Positions 12,351 to 23,126 of a DNA stretch of 64,000 bases are shown in pieces (the first letter of the stretch is position 1; every line of letters starts with the position of its first letter). The DNA is from Diphasiastrum complanatum (lineage: Eukaryota; Streptophyta; Lycopodiopsida; Lycopodiales; Lycopodiaceae), in assembly GCA_029204225.1 (NCBI GenBank), contig CM055094.1:18846208-18910207 (forward strand), in the 5' to 3' direction. The position numbers and the translations under genes are program-made. The notes below the pieces were generated by a model that was given only the letters and a program-made list of their open reading frames with translations, did not search any database and had not been told where the DNA came from.

Positions 12351-13148
12351 TAAAGGCTGAAATGAGCTAAATCCTTGGTTTTCATTCAATTTGATCACAA
12401 TTTTTGATCTAAATCTTGTGTAGATTGGATCTTAATATCTAGTATTGATTCTAGAACTCAAAGTGAGTCAAATACATTGGAGATTGGTGTTGTGTGACTT
12501 CATTTGCAGGTGTTTAGGTGTCTAAAACCAGAGGCAAAGTTGAATTCAATTCACATTACCAAGATAGCAAGTTTTGCTTGCTCCAAGCATTGATTTCTAA
12601 GCGAGTTTTGGAGGTGATTTCATAGAGGAGGCTTTCTAGCATTCAAGGAGAGGGAAGATCAGAGTTTTGGGGACTCTTAAAGGCTGTTATAAGGTGTAGT
12701 AGGCACCTCCTAAAGTGATTTAGGTTCAGTCCAACCATTGCTTGACTTATGCACCAAATTAGATCAATTTTTCATCAATTTTGATCATTTTTTGCTTGTG
12801 ATTGGATAGTAGATTGTGTTGCATCCTCATTAAGTTCCATTTAGATCTTTTACAAGTGATTTTGGAAGTATATTAGGTTGCTGAAATTCACTCTTGATCA
12901 GATCATTTGGAAGCTTTAATGTTCTTTATAGAAAGAGGGGCAATTCTACTAGTATTGTCTACTTCAATCAAGCAAGTGCATTGTTTCTAGTATTCTATGA
13001 TTTGATTTTGTTAGAGATCATTCTTAGATCTTTATAGGAAGTCTATTACTGATCTTTTCAGGTCCCTAAGAAGTGGGATAAGTTAGACCTTCAATCAAAT
13101 CAATAGAAGTAACCTTCATTTGTGTCAAGTCCTTGATTAGGAGACTAG

Positions 13149-13970
13149 ATGGCATCTATAAATGCATATCTTTTGGATACTAATGAAAGGCTCAACAAAA
13201 CTAACTATTCCATATGGAAAGTTAGAATGGAATCCATCATGATCATGCAAGATCTGATGGAAATTGTAAATGGTAAGAAGGGTGAACCTATTCATCCTCA
13301 AGAAAAAGCCAAATACATCAAGAGGTGCAATGTTGCACTACATTGCATAAAAATGAATGTTGCAAATGAACTCTTAAGAGAGGTAGGAGATTGCACTTCA
13401 GCTCAAGATGCTTGGGAGACTTTGCAAAAGGTCTATGAATCCAAGAACCAAACTAGAATGTTAGCTTTGAAGAATCAAATCTATAGAAGCTATCAAAAGA
13501 AAGGAGAGAGTGCACATACTTTTTTCCTAAGAGTAAAGGAATTGAACAAAGAGCTAGCCTTTATAGGTGATCCTATCAAGGATGAAGAGCTTGTTCAACT
13601 CATATCGAATGGACTAAGCTTTTAACTTGACAATTTGGTTCAGGGATATGCAATTATGGGTAAGCTACCCATACTTGAAGAACTCCAAGGCACACTCATG
13701 GCCGAGGAATCAAGAAGGAGCCAAATGCAAGAGAGGATGGATAGGCTTTCCATCCAAGGTGGAGATGACCAAGCTATCTTCACCAAAGGCAAAGGCAAGT
13801 CCAAAGGCAAAGTATCAACATTCAAGAAGTCTACAAAGCTTGAGGATCAAGAAGGACCCTCAAAGGCATCTCCATCAACCACCAAAGTCAAGAAGGACAA
13901 ATCAAAGGTGAAGCGCTACTATTGTAGCAAGATGGGGCATTATGCCTCGGAATGCTTCAAGAGGAAGCAA
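13149..13970 (+). pseudogene. Copia B gag
   Basis: The ATG at 13149 begins a UBN2-type gag: YLLDTNERLNKTNYSIWKVR, then ALHCIKMNVANELLREVG and the ESKNQTRMLALKNQIYRS helix region. A stop (TAA) at 13623-13625 breaks the frame after LISNGLSF. The gag continues in another frame from about 13635 with a Lys/Ser-rich linker and a CCHC zinc knuckle, YYCSKMGHYASEC (about 13915-13955). It would form the RNA-packaging particle. The closest relative in the window is the Copia C gag at 31817. Only the stop and frame change prevent a continuous reading. Confidence 0.9.
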
Positions 13971-16900
13971 GATCAAAGCCAAGCCAACATGAGCAAAGAG
14001 GAGGAGGAGGAGAGTTCACATGAGGACTCTCTCATGATGTCCATATTTTCTTCAACAAGCTTCAAAGGAGAATATCCTTGGTGGATTGACTCGGGTGCTA
14101 GTTCACACATGACTAGTAAAAGGGAGTTTTTCTCTTCTCTCTTATCTTATGATGGACCTATAAAGTCTATCTATATAGCAAATGATGAAGCTTGTAAGAT
14201 TGAAGGAGTTGGTAGCATTCCCCTTTGCTTAGGATCTTCCAAAAAGATCAACATAGAAGGTGTTTTGTACATTCCTACAATAACAAAGAATCCACTAAGT
14301 GTTGGCCAAATGGTAGACAATGGTTTCAATGTTGACTTTGCTTCAAATGAATGTTTCATCAAGAAGAAGGGTAAGATAGTGGCTAAGGGCACTAGACTTG
14401 GCAAACTTTATAAGTTGGATGCATTTGTGGATACTAATGTTGTCATGTTGGCCGAGAAGAGCAAGATATCTACCTTTACTTTATGGCACAAAAGACTTGG
14501 ACATGTCAACTCGGGTTCCATGGAGGCTATGATCAAGGAGGAGTATGCTTTAGGCCTACGAAGGTCTATTGGAAAGTAAGACAAGGTTTGTGAAGCTTGT
14601 GCCTTATCCAAGGCACATAAGAAGGTGTTTCCTAACTCCATCACAAAGTCATCCCATCCTCTTGAACTCATACACTCGGATGTGCACACTGCTAGCACCA
14701 AATCTAATGGAGGTTCATCCATGTTTTTAACCTTCATTGATGACTACTCAAGATATTGTTGGGTGTTCTTACTTTCCTTCAAGTCTCAGGTATTTGATAC
14801 TTTTGTAAAGTTCAAGTTTTTTATGGAAAAGCATCATAATCATAGCATCAAGATTCTTAGAAGTGACAATGGTGGAGAATTCATCTCCAATGAGTTCAAG
14901 GCCTTTTGTGAGGAGGAAGGGATCAAGAAAGAGACTTCTTGTCCTTACACTCCTCAACAAAATGGAGTTGCTGAAAGAAGGAATAGAACATTATGTGAAT
15001 GTTCTAAGGCTTTAAGAATAGATGCTTGTTTGCCCAAATCCTTTTGGGGTGAGTCTCTTGTATGTGCAAACTACTTGATGAATAGGGTGTCTTGCAAAGC
15101 AATTGAAGGCAAAACTCCTTATGAGATGTTGTATGGAAAGAAACCCAATCTTAATCACTTGAAAGTTTTTGGGTGTATATGTTATGTGCATGTGCCATTG
15201 GAAACAAGAACCAAGGAGGATCCAAGGGATGTCATCTTTGATGAACATCATATGCATATGCTTGAAGAAGGCTCAAGTGCTCCAACAATCAAGAAGAAGA
15301 TGGCCGAGGAGCAAGATCTTGGTTTTGAGGAGGAGCTCATGGAGGAGCAAGCACCAAACCCACCTATCACACCAAGGAGATCTTCAAGGGCAAAAGTGGA
15401 GCCATCAAGGCTCACATATCAAGGCAAAGGACAGCAAGTTGAGGGTATCTCATCCACTTCTTATGCTTTATCTAGTTTTGAAGAACCATCTGATGTTGAA
15501 GATGCATTGACTCCAAAGAATGGTATAAAGCTATGTTGGATGAGTATGATGCCTTGATTGAGAATGAAACTTGGTTGCTTGTTGAGAGACCTCAAAGGAA
15601 TGTAATAGGATGCAAGTGGGTCTTCAAGCTTAAGTTGAATGCAAATGGGAGTGTTAACAAACATAAAACAAGATTAGTTGCAAAAGGTTATGCTCAAGAG
15701 AGAGGGATAGACTATGAGGAAACTTTTGCACCCGTGGCCAAGATAGTCACAATAAGGCTAATCATTGCACTTGCATCACATTTTGGATGGATTCTATGTC
15801 AAATGGATGTCTCTAATGCTTTCTTGAATGGTTTTTTGGAAGAGGATATCTATATGGAGTAGCCACAAGGGTTCATCAAGCATGGAATGGAGAACAAAGT
15901 ATGCCATCTCCAAAGAAGCATCTATGGCTTGAAGCAAGCCTCGATATCTTGGAATTCAAGACTACATTGCTATCTTATTTCACTTTCTTTTGTTCAAAGT
16001 GAATATGATCCCACTCTTTACATTAAGTTTGATGATGTTGGTATTGTACTTTTACTCATTTATGTAGATGACATCATCATTAGTGGAAATAGTGTTGATG
16101 GTACTGAAAAAATCAAGATAGATCTATCCTTAGAGTTCAAGATGGTAGATCTAGGGTGTCTTCACTTCATCTTAGGCATAGAAGTACTTAGAGGGTCTAA
16201 TTTTATCTTCATAAGTCAAGTAAACTATGCTCAAAGTCTTTTGAAGAAGTTTAAGATGGAAGTATGCAAAAGTGTTGACACACCAATGGAGCAAGATGTA
16301 AAAGTGCCAAATGAAGATGATGAAAGATCCTTTATGGACATCACTTTGTTTAGGCAACTTATAGGTTCCTTAATGTGGATCACTATAACTAGACCAGATC
16401 TTAGCTTTAGTGTATGTAGGATGAGCCAATCCATGCAAAAGCCATTGAATATCCATTGGAAAAAGGCTAAGAGGATTCTAAGATACATCTCGGGTACATT
16501 GAATTTTGGGATTCTATATAGAGGAGATGTGATTAACCTTCATGCATTTAGTGATTCAGATTCTGCAGGGGACAAGAGGGATAGGAAATCAACAAGTGCC
16601 TATTCAACTTTCATAGGAGAAGGTGTGGTTTCATGGCTTTCAAAAAAGCAAGAAACTATATCTCTATCTTCAACCGAGGCTGAGTACAAAGCTTTGACAA
16701 CCACTACAAAGGAGGTACTTTGGATCAAGAGATTATTGGTGGAACTAAAGATCATGGATTCAGAGGAGGCACCAATCATCTACAATGACAATATATCAGC
16801 CCAACACTTTGCATCTAACCCAATCTTCCATGCAAGATCTAAGCACATTGAGATATGCCATCACTTTGTGAGAGAAATGATGCAAGCCAAGGAGATTGCT

Positions 16901-17026
16901 TTGGAGCATGTTCCAAGCAATGAATGTGTAGCTGATCTACTTACTAAACCATTTCAAAAGACACCTTTTATGAAGTTCAGATCATCACTTGGAGTGATTA
17001 GTAAAGCAATGATTGAACCAAGCTAG
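13971..17026 (+). pseudogene. Copia B pol: protease, integrase, reverse transcriptase, RNase H
   Basis: The protease has WWIDSGASSHMTS (about 14080). The pre-integrase domain has LWHKRLGHVNSGSM, and a TAA stop follows at 14577-14579. Integrase (14625-15200) keeps D, D and E in HSDVH, LRSDNGGEF and QNGVAERRN. Its C-terminal part jumps from VPLETRTKEDP to RDVIFDEHH, so a short segment is deleted. After a proline-rich linker the frame shifts (about 15535). Reverse transcriptase follows, with GCKWVFKLK and CQMDVSNAFLNG, a TAG at about 15860, then YGLKQAS and YVDDIIISG. RNase H shows SDSDSAGDKRDRKSTS, SLSSTEAEYKAL and IADLLTKP-like ADLLTKPFQ before the stop at 17026. It would copy and insert the element, but it is broken at four points. 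Confidence 0.92.
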
Positions 17027-17029
17027 ATA

Positions 17030-17040
17030 GTGAGGAGGAG
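17030..17040 (+). promoter_or_regulatory. Polypurine tract of Copia B
   Basis: GTGAGGAGGAG sits immediately before the 3' LTR. It primes plus-strand synthesis in this family, and Copia remnant A has the same AGGAGGAG. Confidence 0.85.
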
Positions 17041-17722
17041 TGTTAAAAATTCACAATTCTAGCTTGACTAGTTTTGGTCATATGACTTGTAAATAGCTAG
17101 ATGGTCATGATGTGGCTTGTCACACGTGCCAAATATCATAGGATTCCATTCATAAGGATGTTCTCAAGTAGACCTAAGTGTTAGAACCTTTGGAATGAGT
17201 CCAAATTATGATTAGATACAAGGGAGAAAAAATAGGAGCTATTTTTGGTAATTTTTGCATTGTTGAGGGATCTCCAAGATTCCAACCCTAACTTGGTAGG
17301 GATGAAAGATCCACCAAAATTAGCATTAGGGATAAGTTTAGGGCTACTCATACCTGCCCAAAATCGTGATGGATCATGTATATATAGGTGATGATATCTC
17401 ACCAAAATCAATCAAACAATTTCATGTTTTTTCTCTCATAATGGTGCAATTGCTCTCTATGTTCATAATTGTTTGAGTACTTGTGATTACTAATGATTAT
17501 AGGATTGAATGTAGGTCTGGTGTACAGTACTCAGACTGTGGGAGGCCGTACTTTCACACGTGTGAAGCCTTCTTCAAGGATTTGGGCCATTTAGTGAGGT
17601 TCAAGCATAGATTTTTGATGGATTTTGATGGTTCAACTTGTGCTAATCTTATGAAATCATAATCTAATGTTTCCCTCATCATTTCAAGTGTTTTAGGATC
17701 CTTATTTGCTATAATTTTTACA
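17041..17722 (+). repeat. 3' LTR of Copia B
   Basis: Begins TGTTAAAAATTCACA and ends TTTTTACA, then the CAACC target duplication. 682 bp, about 98 percent like the 5' LTR by eye. Confidence 0.95.
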
Positions 17723-18640
17723 CAACCAAATGAGTAGAAAAAAGTTTTTCAATTTAAGAGGAAGGATAGAGAAGCTACTAGTAACCAAGAAAGATTTTAA
17801 AAACCATCAAGGTGGCATTGATAAAGCTGAAGCTCGTAAGAAGAATATGAGCTTCAAGTGCAATGGCGAGAGTCAGTTTGCACGTGATTGCGTCATAAAA
17901 CAAGATTTAACCTCAGGTTATCTATCTTGAAGCAATGAGATGGATGTTTGTTTTCTTAGTTCTTTAGTTTTTGGCCCTAATGACCTTATTTGCATTAAAG
18001 GTAAAGTTAACGATCAAGTTCTTAATGTTTTTTTTGACACAGGATCCACTCATAACGTTATTAATGTAAATTTGGTGCAGATGCTAAACCTTCCTACCTA
18101 AAAAAGTGAGGAAAAATATCATGTGGCAATGGCATCGAGAAGTGATTCTGACTTGATGGATTGTGTTGTTCCTGATGTAGAATTGCACATTCAGGATTAT
18201 TTTGAAAAACTAGAATTCCATGATGTTGCATTAGCTAATGTAGATATTGTTCTCGGACAACAATGACATTTTGATAAGAACAAGTCATTGAGAATTGATT
18301 TTGTTGAAAAATCTTTATCTTTTATGCGTGAGAATTTTTTAATTAAGATTAAGGCTCGTTTAATTGTTGACACTAAAAATGTTGACCCTTATTCTAAACA
18401 GGAACTTAATTCTATTATGAAAAATTTTGATTTTAAAGTCTAGTTATGTTTTCATAATGATATCATTTGCTGCAATGATGAAGAACTTGACATAAATGCC
18501 ATGAATATACCTAGTGAGAACACTACAGAATTTGAAGGCTATAATGGACTTAGGCAGGAATCCAATGATTTTTTTTTAGACCTTTTTGTAGGTTTACCAC
18601 CAAAAAGAACAGTTGATCATAAAATTGACCTACGAAGGTC
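17723..18640 (+). pseudogene. Ty3-like gag 3' part, protease and start of reverse transcriptase
   Basis: It continues the gag split by Copia B: one copy of CAACC joins QQP to PNE, followed by a stop. A decayed zinc knuckle reads FKCNGESQFARDC (about 17850-17890). The retropepsin region has LNVFFDTGSTHNVINV (about 18020-18070) and ANVDIVLGQQ. At about 18590-18630 the typical reverse-transcriptase opening GLPPKRTVDHKIDL appears and is then cut off at about 18640. The gag-PR-RT order and the 'PPKR.VDH.I' motif are Ty3/gypsy-like. Several stops are present, so only a 5' fragment of the element survives. Confidence 0.8.
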
Positions 18641-18784
18641 ACACCCGGCGCCTAGATCCGACTCCCAGAATTGATTTCGGCCACCCATCAATGACCATCA
18701 GCTTTTCTCCTAAACCATTGGCCGCCATCCAAACCATTGTATATTTTAGACCCTTTGTATATTTTAGACCCTTTGTATATTTTG

Positions 18785-19735
18785 TATTGTCAACTCAGAA
18801 TTTTTCCAAAGACTCAACTTTTTCCAAACACTTGAATTTTTCAAAAGACTATTTTTCGAAAGACCCAAATATTTCAAAACACTCAAATTTTTTCGAAGAC
18901 TCAAATTTTCTATAAGACTCAAATTTTTTTAAGGACTCGAATTTTTCATGAGACTCAAATTTTTCCGAAGACTCGAATTTCTCATAAGACTCAATTTTCT
19001 TTTAGACTCAAATTTTTTTGACTCGAATTTCTCGGAAGACTCGAATTTTTCAAAAGACTTGAATTTTTACAAAGACTCAAATTTTTTCAAACACTCGAAC
19101 TTTTCCAAAGACTGGACTTTTCTCGAAGACTCAAATTTTTGCGAAGACTTGATTTTTTGCGAAGACTCGATTTTTATTTCAATGACTCGAATTATTCTGA
19201 AAGACTCGAATTTTTCGAAGGACTCGAATTTTTTTGAACGACTCGATTTTTTCAAACGCCTCTATTTTTTTTCGGATGACTCGAATTTTTGGATGACTTA
19301 AATTTTTAGAACGGATCAAATTTTTTCCAATGACTCTAATTTTTTCAAAGGATCGAATTTTTTCAACAACTTGAATTTTTCCAAATGATTGAATTTTTCA
19401 AAAGACTTGAATTTTTCCGAAGACTCGAATTTTTGGAAAAAATCGAATTTTCTGAAAGACTTGAATTTTTGGAACGACTCGAATTTTTCTGGATACTTAA
19501 ATTTTTTCAAAGATAGAATTTTTTCAAAGACTCAAATTTTTTGGATGAACCAAATTTTCTCGAAGGATCGAATTGTCAATTTGAAAAATTTTTAAAGATC
19601 GAAGGACCTTTTGTACTGTCAAGTTAAATTTTTCAAAAGATTTGAATTTTTTCCAAAAACTCGATTTTTTTTTAAAGACGTTCAAATTTTTCCAAGGACT
19701 TGAATTTTTTCAAAGTCTCAAATTTTAGATATTCG
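18785..19735. repeat. Minisatellite, 19-21 bp degenerate units (GACTCGAATTTTTC type)
   Basis: About 45 units of the form AAGACTCGAATTTTTCC run head to tail, with spacing of 19-21 bp. Unit length and sequence drift, so translation yields meaningless FSKDSNF-like peptides in changing frames. A shorter 20-bp triplicate (TTTGTATATTTTAGACCC) precedes it at about 18735-18785. A related CCTTTTGTACTGTC block occurs inside at about 19607. Confidence 0.9.
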
Positions 19736-19821
19736 AGATGTAAGATGTGCGAGATCGGCCATAATTCATATCATCGGCCATCACCTAGATCGACCTCCAT
19801 TTTCTGTCAACGATAGACACA

Positions 19822-19826
<5 letters not shown>

Positions 19827-19862
<36 letters not shown>
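19827..19862. repeat. (TG)n microsatellite
   Basis: About eighteen TG dinucleotides, just after the minisatellite. Confidence 0.95.
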
Positions 19863-19863
<1 letters not shown>

Positions 19864-19869
19864 ACTAGT

Positions 19870-20262
19870 GGGTGTGTATCTGCCGAAGGTGGACATAATT
19901 AGATGCGGCCAAAAGTTGGTCAACTGGTGCTTTTGGGGGTGGGTTTTTGGTCGGATCGAGGAGGAGGAGTCACATGGGTGAGTGGAATCTGGGTCTCCTC
20001 ATCGATGGCATTTTTTGGATGAATTGGCAAGGGAAGGGAGAAAGAACATATGGGGGGGGGGGGGAACGTGGGTGTTCTCACTGATGGTATGAAGGCAATG
20101 GTTTGGGCAGAAGGGCGATGATCTAAGTGGGTGGGGAAGATGGGTGAGTGGGTTTTGATATGTGAATTTCCATGTGGTGGGTGTGTATGCCGATGGCGGC
20201 AAAAAATTAGATGCCCCCAAATGCTAGTCGATTGGCCGTTTGGGGGTTGGTGTTTTGATTTC
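19870..20262. repeat. Diverged direct duplication, about 310 bp apart
   Basis: GGGTGTGTATCTGCCGA at 19870 and GGGTGTGTATGCCGATGG at about 20180 start similar blocks. Both continue with (C)AAAA..TTAGATGC and a GTC(A/G)A.TGG motif, then TTTGGGGGT. The pair could be ends of a small unrecognised element. A G-run at 20051-20063 lies between. Confidence 0.5.
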
Positions 20263-20454
20263 TGAGCTTGTGCTCTTTTGTGATCTCTCTGACTCTCTAA
20301 TTAACTATCATAAATCTGATGTCATTGTTCTCTCCCATGATGCTCCTCTAGATTTGTGCCAAAATTCCATCCCCGTGGCACCATTTTCAAGTACTTTGGA
20401 TTTTCGATGGGAGCCTCCCTCTCTAGGAGGACAATAATTACAAAGGTACAAGAA

Positions 20455-20680
20455 GAGGGCTAGGCTTGCTTTACATTGCATTAAAATTAATGTAAGCGAT
20501 GATCTACTCAAGGAAGTAGCCTCATCTACCTTGGACACAGAGGCTTCGGATTCATTGAAAACCATCTATGAATCCAGCAACACTTCTAGAATGCTTATGC
20601 TTATAAATCAAGTTCTACAAAGCATGAGAACGAGTGAAGATAATGCACAAGATTATGTGCTAAGAGTCTTTTTCTACTCG
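20455..20680 (+). pseudogene. Copia gag fragment
   Basis: A UBN2-type gag piece reads RARLALHCIKINVSDDLLKE, then SLKTIYESSNTSRML and AQDYVLRV. It matches the middle of the Copia B gag (about 13325-13545). The ends are lost at both sides. Confidence 0.8.
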
Positions 20681-20689
20681 TCTCATCGT

Positions 20690-21145
20690 CTTAAAACACA
20701 TTATTTCCTCCTATTTCACGCACTTTCTTTTTATTTGGCTCCTTCCTCTTTACTCTCTCATTATTGCTAAGACCTTCCGCAAATTTTTTTGGAATAATCG
20801 TCCTAGTCTTTTGAATTGGGATATTAATTGCTCCTAAAAAGTTGGGGGGACTTGGCCTCCTCGATTCTTGTACTGCTTTTCTTACTCTCCTTTATAGATG
20901 TATCCATTCCAATTTCACTTCACCTCAGCCTTGGACTCTCATGATGATGGTTGTTCTTCCTCCCCTTCCCTCGTCTACTAGCAAAAATCCTTCTTCCTAC
21001 TTTTTTGATTTCACTCGTTCGTCTTTTCCCTTCTCGATTTCCCTCCCTCCTCTATTCAAATCCATACATAAAGTTCTCCTTTCCATGCGCGAGCCTACCT
21101 TCTGGATTGGGGGTAATTATGTTTCTCCTCTAAAATCCTTATAGT
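20690..21145 (+). pseudogene. LINE reverse-transcriptase 3' fragment
   Basis: In changing frames it reads SLLSLIIAKTFRKFFWNNR, then KKVGGLGLLDSCTAFLTLLY-like residues. This matches the region downstream of the catalytic core of plant L1-type reverse transcriptases (FLW.G....K..W..C.PK..GGLGL). It sits directly after the Copia gag fragment and has no start or end. Confidence 0.6.
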
Positions 21146-21259
21146 TTTCTAAAGCCATTACCATTAAGTATAAACCTTTAGCCTTGATTGAGAGCAGACT
21201 CTACCACAATTTAACCTGCAAAGGTCTCGTTACATTATGAGTATTTTGGATACATACGT

Positions 21260-22330
21260 GTAGAAACTGTGTACGTCTCAACACTCATGGGCCATGAATT
21301 TGGAATGCTAGATAATCTTGGGAGTGCAGGAATTTTGACTATCCCCTTGAGCCATAACGTATTTGTTCCCTTCCTTTACGAGATAGACCAATCCACTAGT
21401 GTGACTAGTGAGCCATTGACAAATGGGTGGAGTGAACTACCTTTTGACCAGCTAAGTGCATCGCTTGATATTGATCGAGTGTCCATAGACATCCAGAAGA
21501 AGCACATAGTATTCATTGAGAATCCAAAGTCTATGGTGACATTATTGAATGAATCTTCAAAGACATCCTTATCTAGTAATTCGAATCAAGCCATTTAGAC
21601 AAATACAAAGTTAGAGGAATTTCTATATGATCTATACCTAGCTATAGATCTTTCATTATGTTGTTTGCCACTACCTTGGTAGGAACAACCAGGAGATGGT
21701 ACAACAATCTCCCTAAGGCCTCTATCACTACACTTGAAGAGTTCTATCAAGAATTTTTGACAGAATTCAGAGTCAATTACAATGTAGATAGTATGATGTT
21801 TGCACTATCTACAATACAACAAGATTCTACTGAATATGTACGTCAGTACACTAGACGACTGAGAGAGTTAGTGCGCCAGCTGAACCTAAGTCTTTCAATG
21901 GAATTACCCTCAAAACTAGTACTTGGTTGTTTTCTAAGAGGATTGCGAAGTGAGGTATAGTTGGCTGTACACCAATCTGGAATTTTTACTTTTGAGGAGG
22001 CTGTGACTAGAGCCAGCAATATAGAGCAAGCTTATATCAACACATATGGGTTTAGAAATACTACAAGGGCAATAGAGACCTTGATTCCTCATAGAAGTCA
22101 ATATACGTTTAGAGATGATCGAGAATCCGGTACACGAGTATCTGATTTCACACCACAACCACTGAGAGAACTTGATGCTACTTTGGCCAAAGAAGGGCCA
22201 GTACGATGCAGAAATATCTCTAGTTTGAAGACTCCACAAGTTAATACTCCCACTTTTGCCTGCATATCCAAAAAACTTTTGCAGATATTGTAGAAAGTGT
22301 GACCATTCAAAGAATGAAATTTTTTTTCAT
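21260..22330 (+). pseudogene. Ty3-like gag fragment
   Basis: The N-terminal half (21269-21598) has no clear domain. From 21658 a Retrotrans_gag-like domain reads LFATTLVGTTRRWYNNLP, then TTLEEFYQEFLTEFR and EYVRQYTRRLRELVRQL. Its end at 21958-21960 is a TAG, after which the same frame continues (AVHQSGIFTFEEAVTRASNI). A zinc-knuckle remnant, FCRYCRKCDHSKNE, is readable at about 22275-22320. It would be the structural protein of a Ty3-like element of a lineage different from that at 10970. Confidence 0.7.
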
Positions 22331-23126
22331 AGAAGAACGATTTGAATACCAAAAATCAAATACATGAGCCGATAAGCCATGATATCATGAATGAGAAAGT
22401 ACTTGAGTCTAGACAAAATTTGAGTCAATCCCAAATAGATCGTAGCATGATCTCTCAAAGTGATGTAATTAGAAAGGAAGGAGAGAAACCCCCGATAAAC
22501 TTGGCAGAAACACTCATAGAGGAGAAAGGTTGAGGGTAAACAAGATAGGGTATGGATAGACACCTCTAATGAAGAGTGTGAAAGAGCAAATAAGCAGCTG
22601 GTAGACTCCAAGGACACTGAACCTAGAAATGGATCATCCTTGATGACTATTGTTGGAATAGAAGAACCTATACCCCTGATCGGAGGTCATAGAGATGAAG
22701 AGACCAAGGGGGTACTTTCGGAAGCATTCAAATGGGATGAGAGAATGGTGGATTATGATGCTGACTCTGGTACCGATGAGGAAGGATCTGAGTGCATGGA
22801 AGTTACTGAATTACAATACTATTCTAGAATAAGAAACATGGCTTTTTCAGGTGAGTACTGGGGATGATGCAGATGATATTGTATTTCCTATTTTGGATAC
22901 GACCTTAGAGGAAGATGATGAGCCCTATGGTCTAGGAGAAATGTTCAACATGATCGATGAGATTTTTCCACCTCCACCTTTGAGTTTGGATGATCAAGAC
23001 AACCATCAAGATCCATGTCAACAAGTAGTTTTGGGATGGGATCCAGACCTTTTGTTCACTTATGAAATTTCTTGCATATCTGAAAGAGATAAGAGAAAAG
23101 AAACATGTTTATCTATTAGGGCTTAA
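22331..23126 (+). pseudogene. Acidic gag-pol linker region of the same element
   Basis: Two acidic open segments (22640-22867 and 22851-23126) overlap by a frame change. They contain DADSGTDEEGSE and EDDEPYGLGEMFNMIDEIF, and many Asp/Glu. No domain is recognised. The position downstream of gag suggests a linker or a degraded protease region. Confidence 0.4.

Larger units (their letters stand above)
11655..17722 (+). mobile_element. Copia B, nearly complete LTR retrotransposon
   Basis: It has a 5' LTR (11655-12337), primer-binding site, gag, protease, integrase, reverse transcriptase, RNase H, polypurine tract and 3' LTR (17041-17722). Perfect 5-bp target duplications CAACC flank it (11650-11654 and 17723-17727). 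The element is 6,068 bp and sits inside a Ty3-like gag gene. By eye the LTRs differ at roughly 15 positions, so the insertion is fairly recent. Stops and shifts in gag-pol make it non-autonomous. The domain order gag-PR-INT-RT-RH is the Copia order. Confidence 0.95.

Noticed and set aside
18948-19301. Open frames with repeated FSKDSNF-like peptides
   Set aside because: Produced by the minisatellite; the frame changes with unit length, so they are not a repeat protein.
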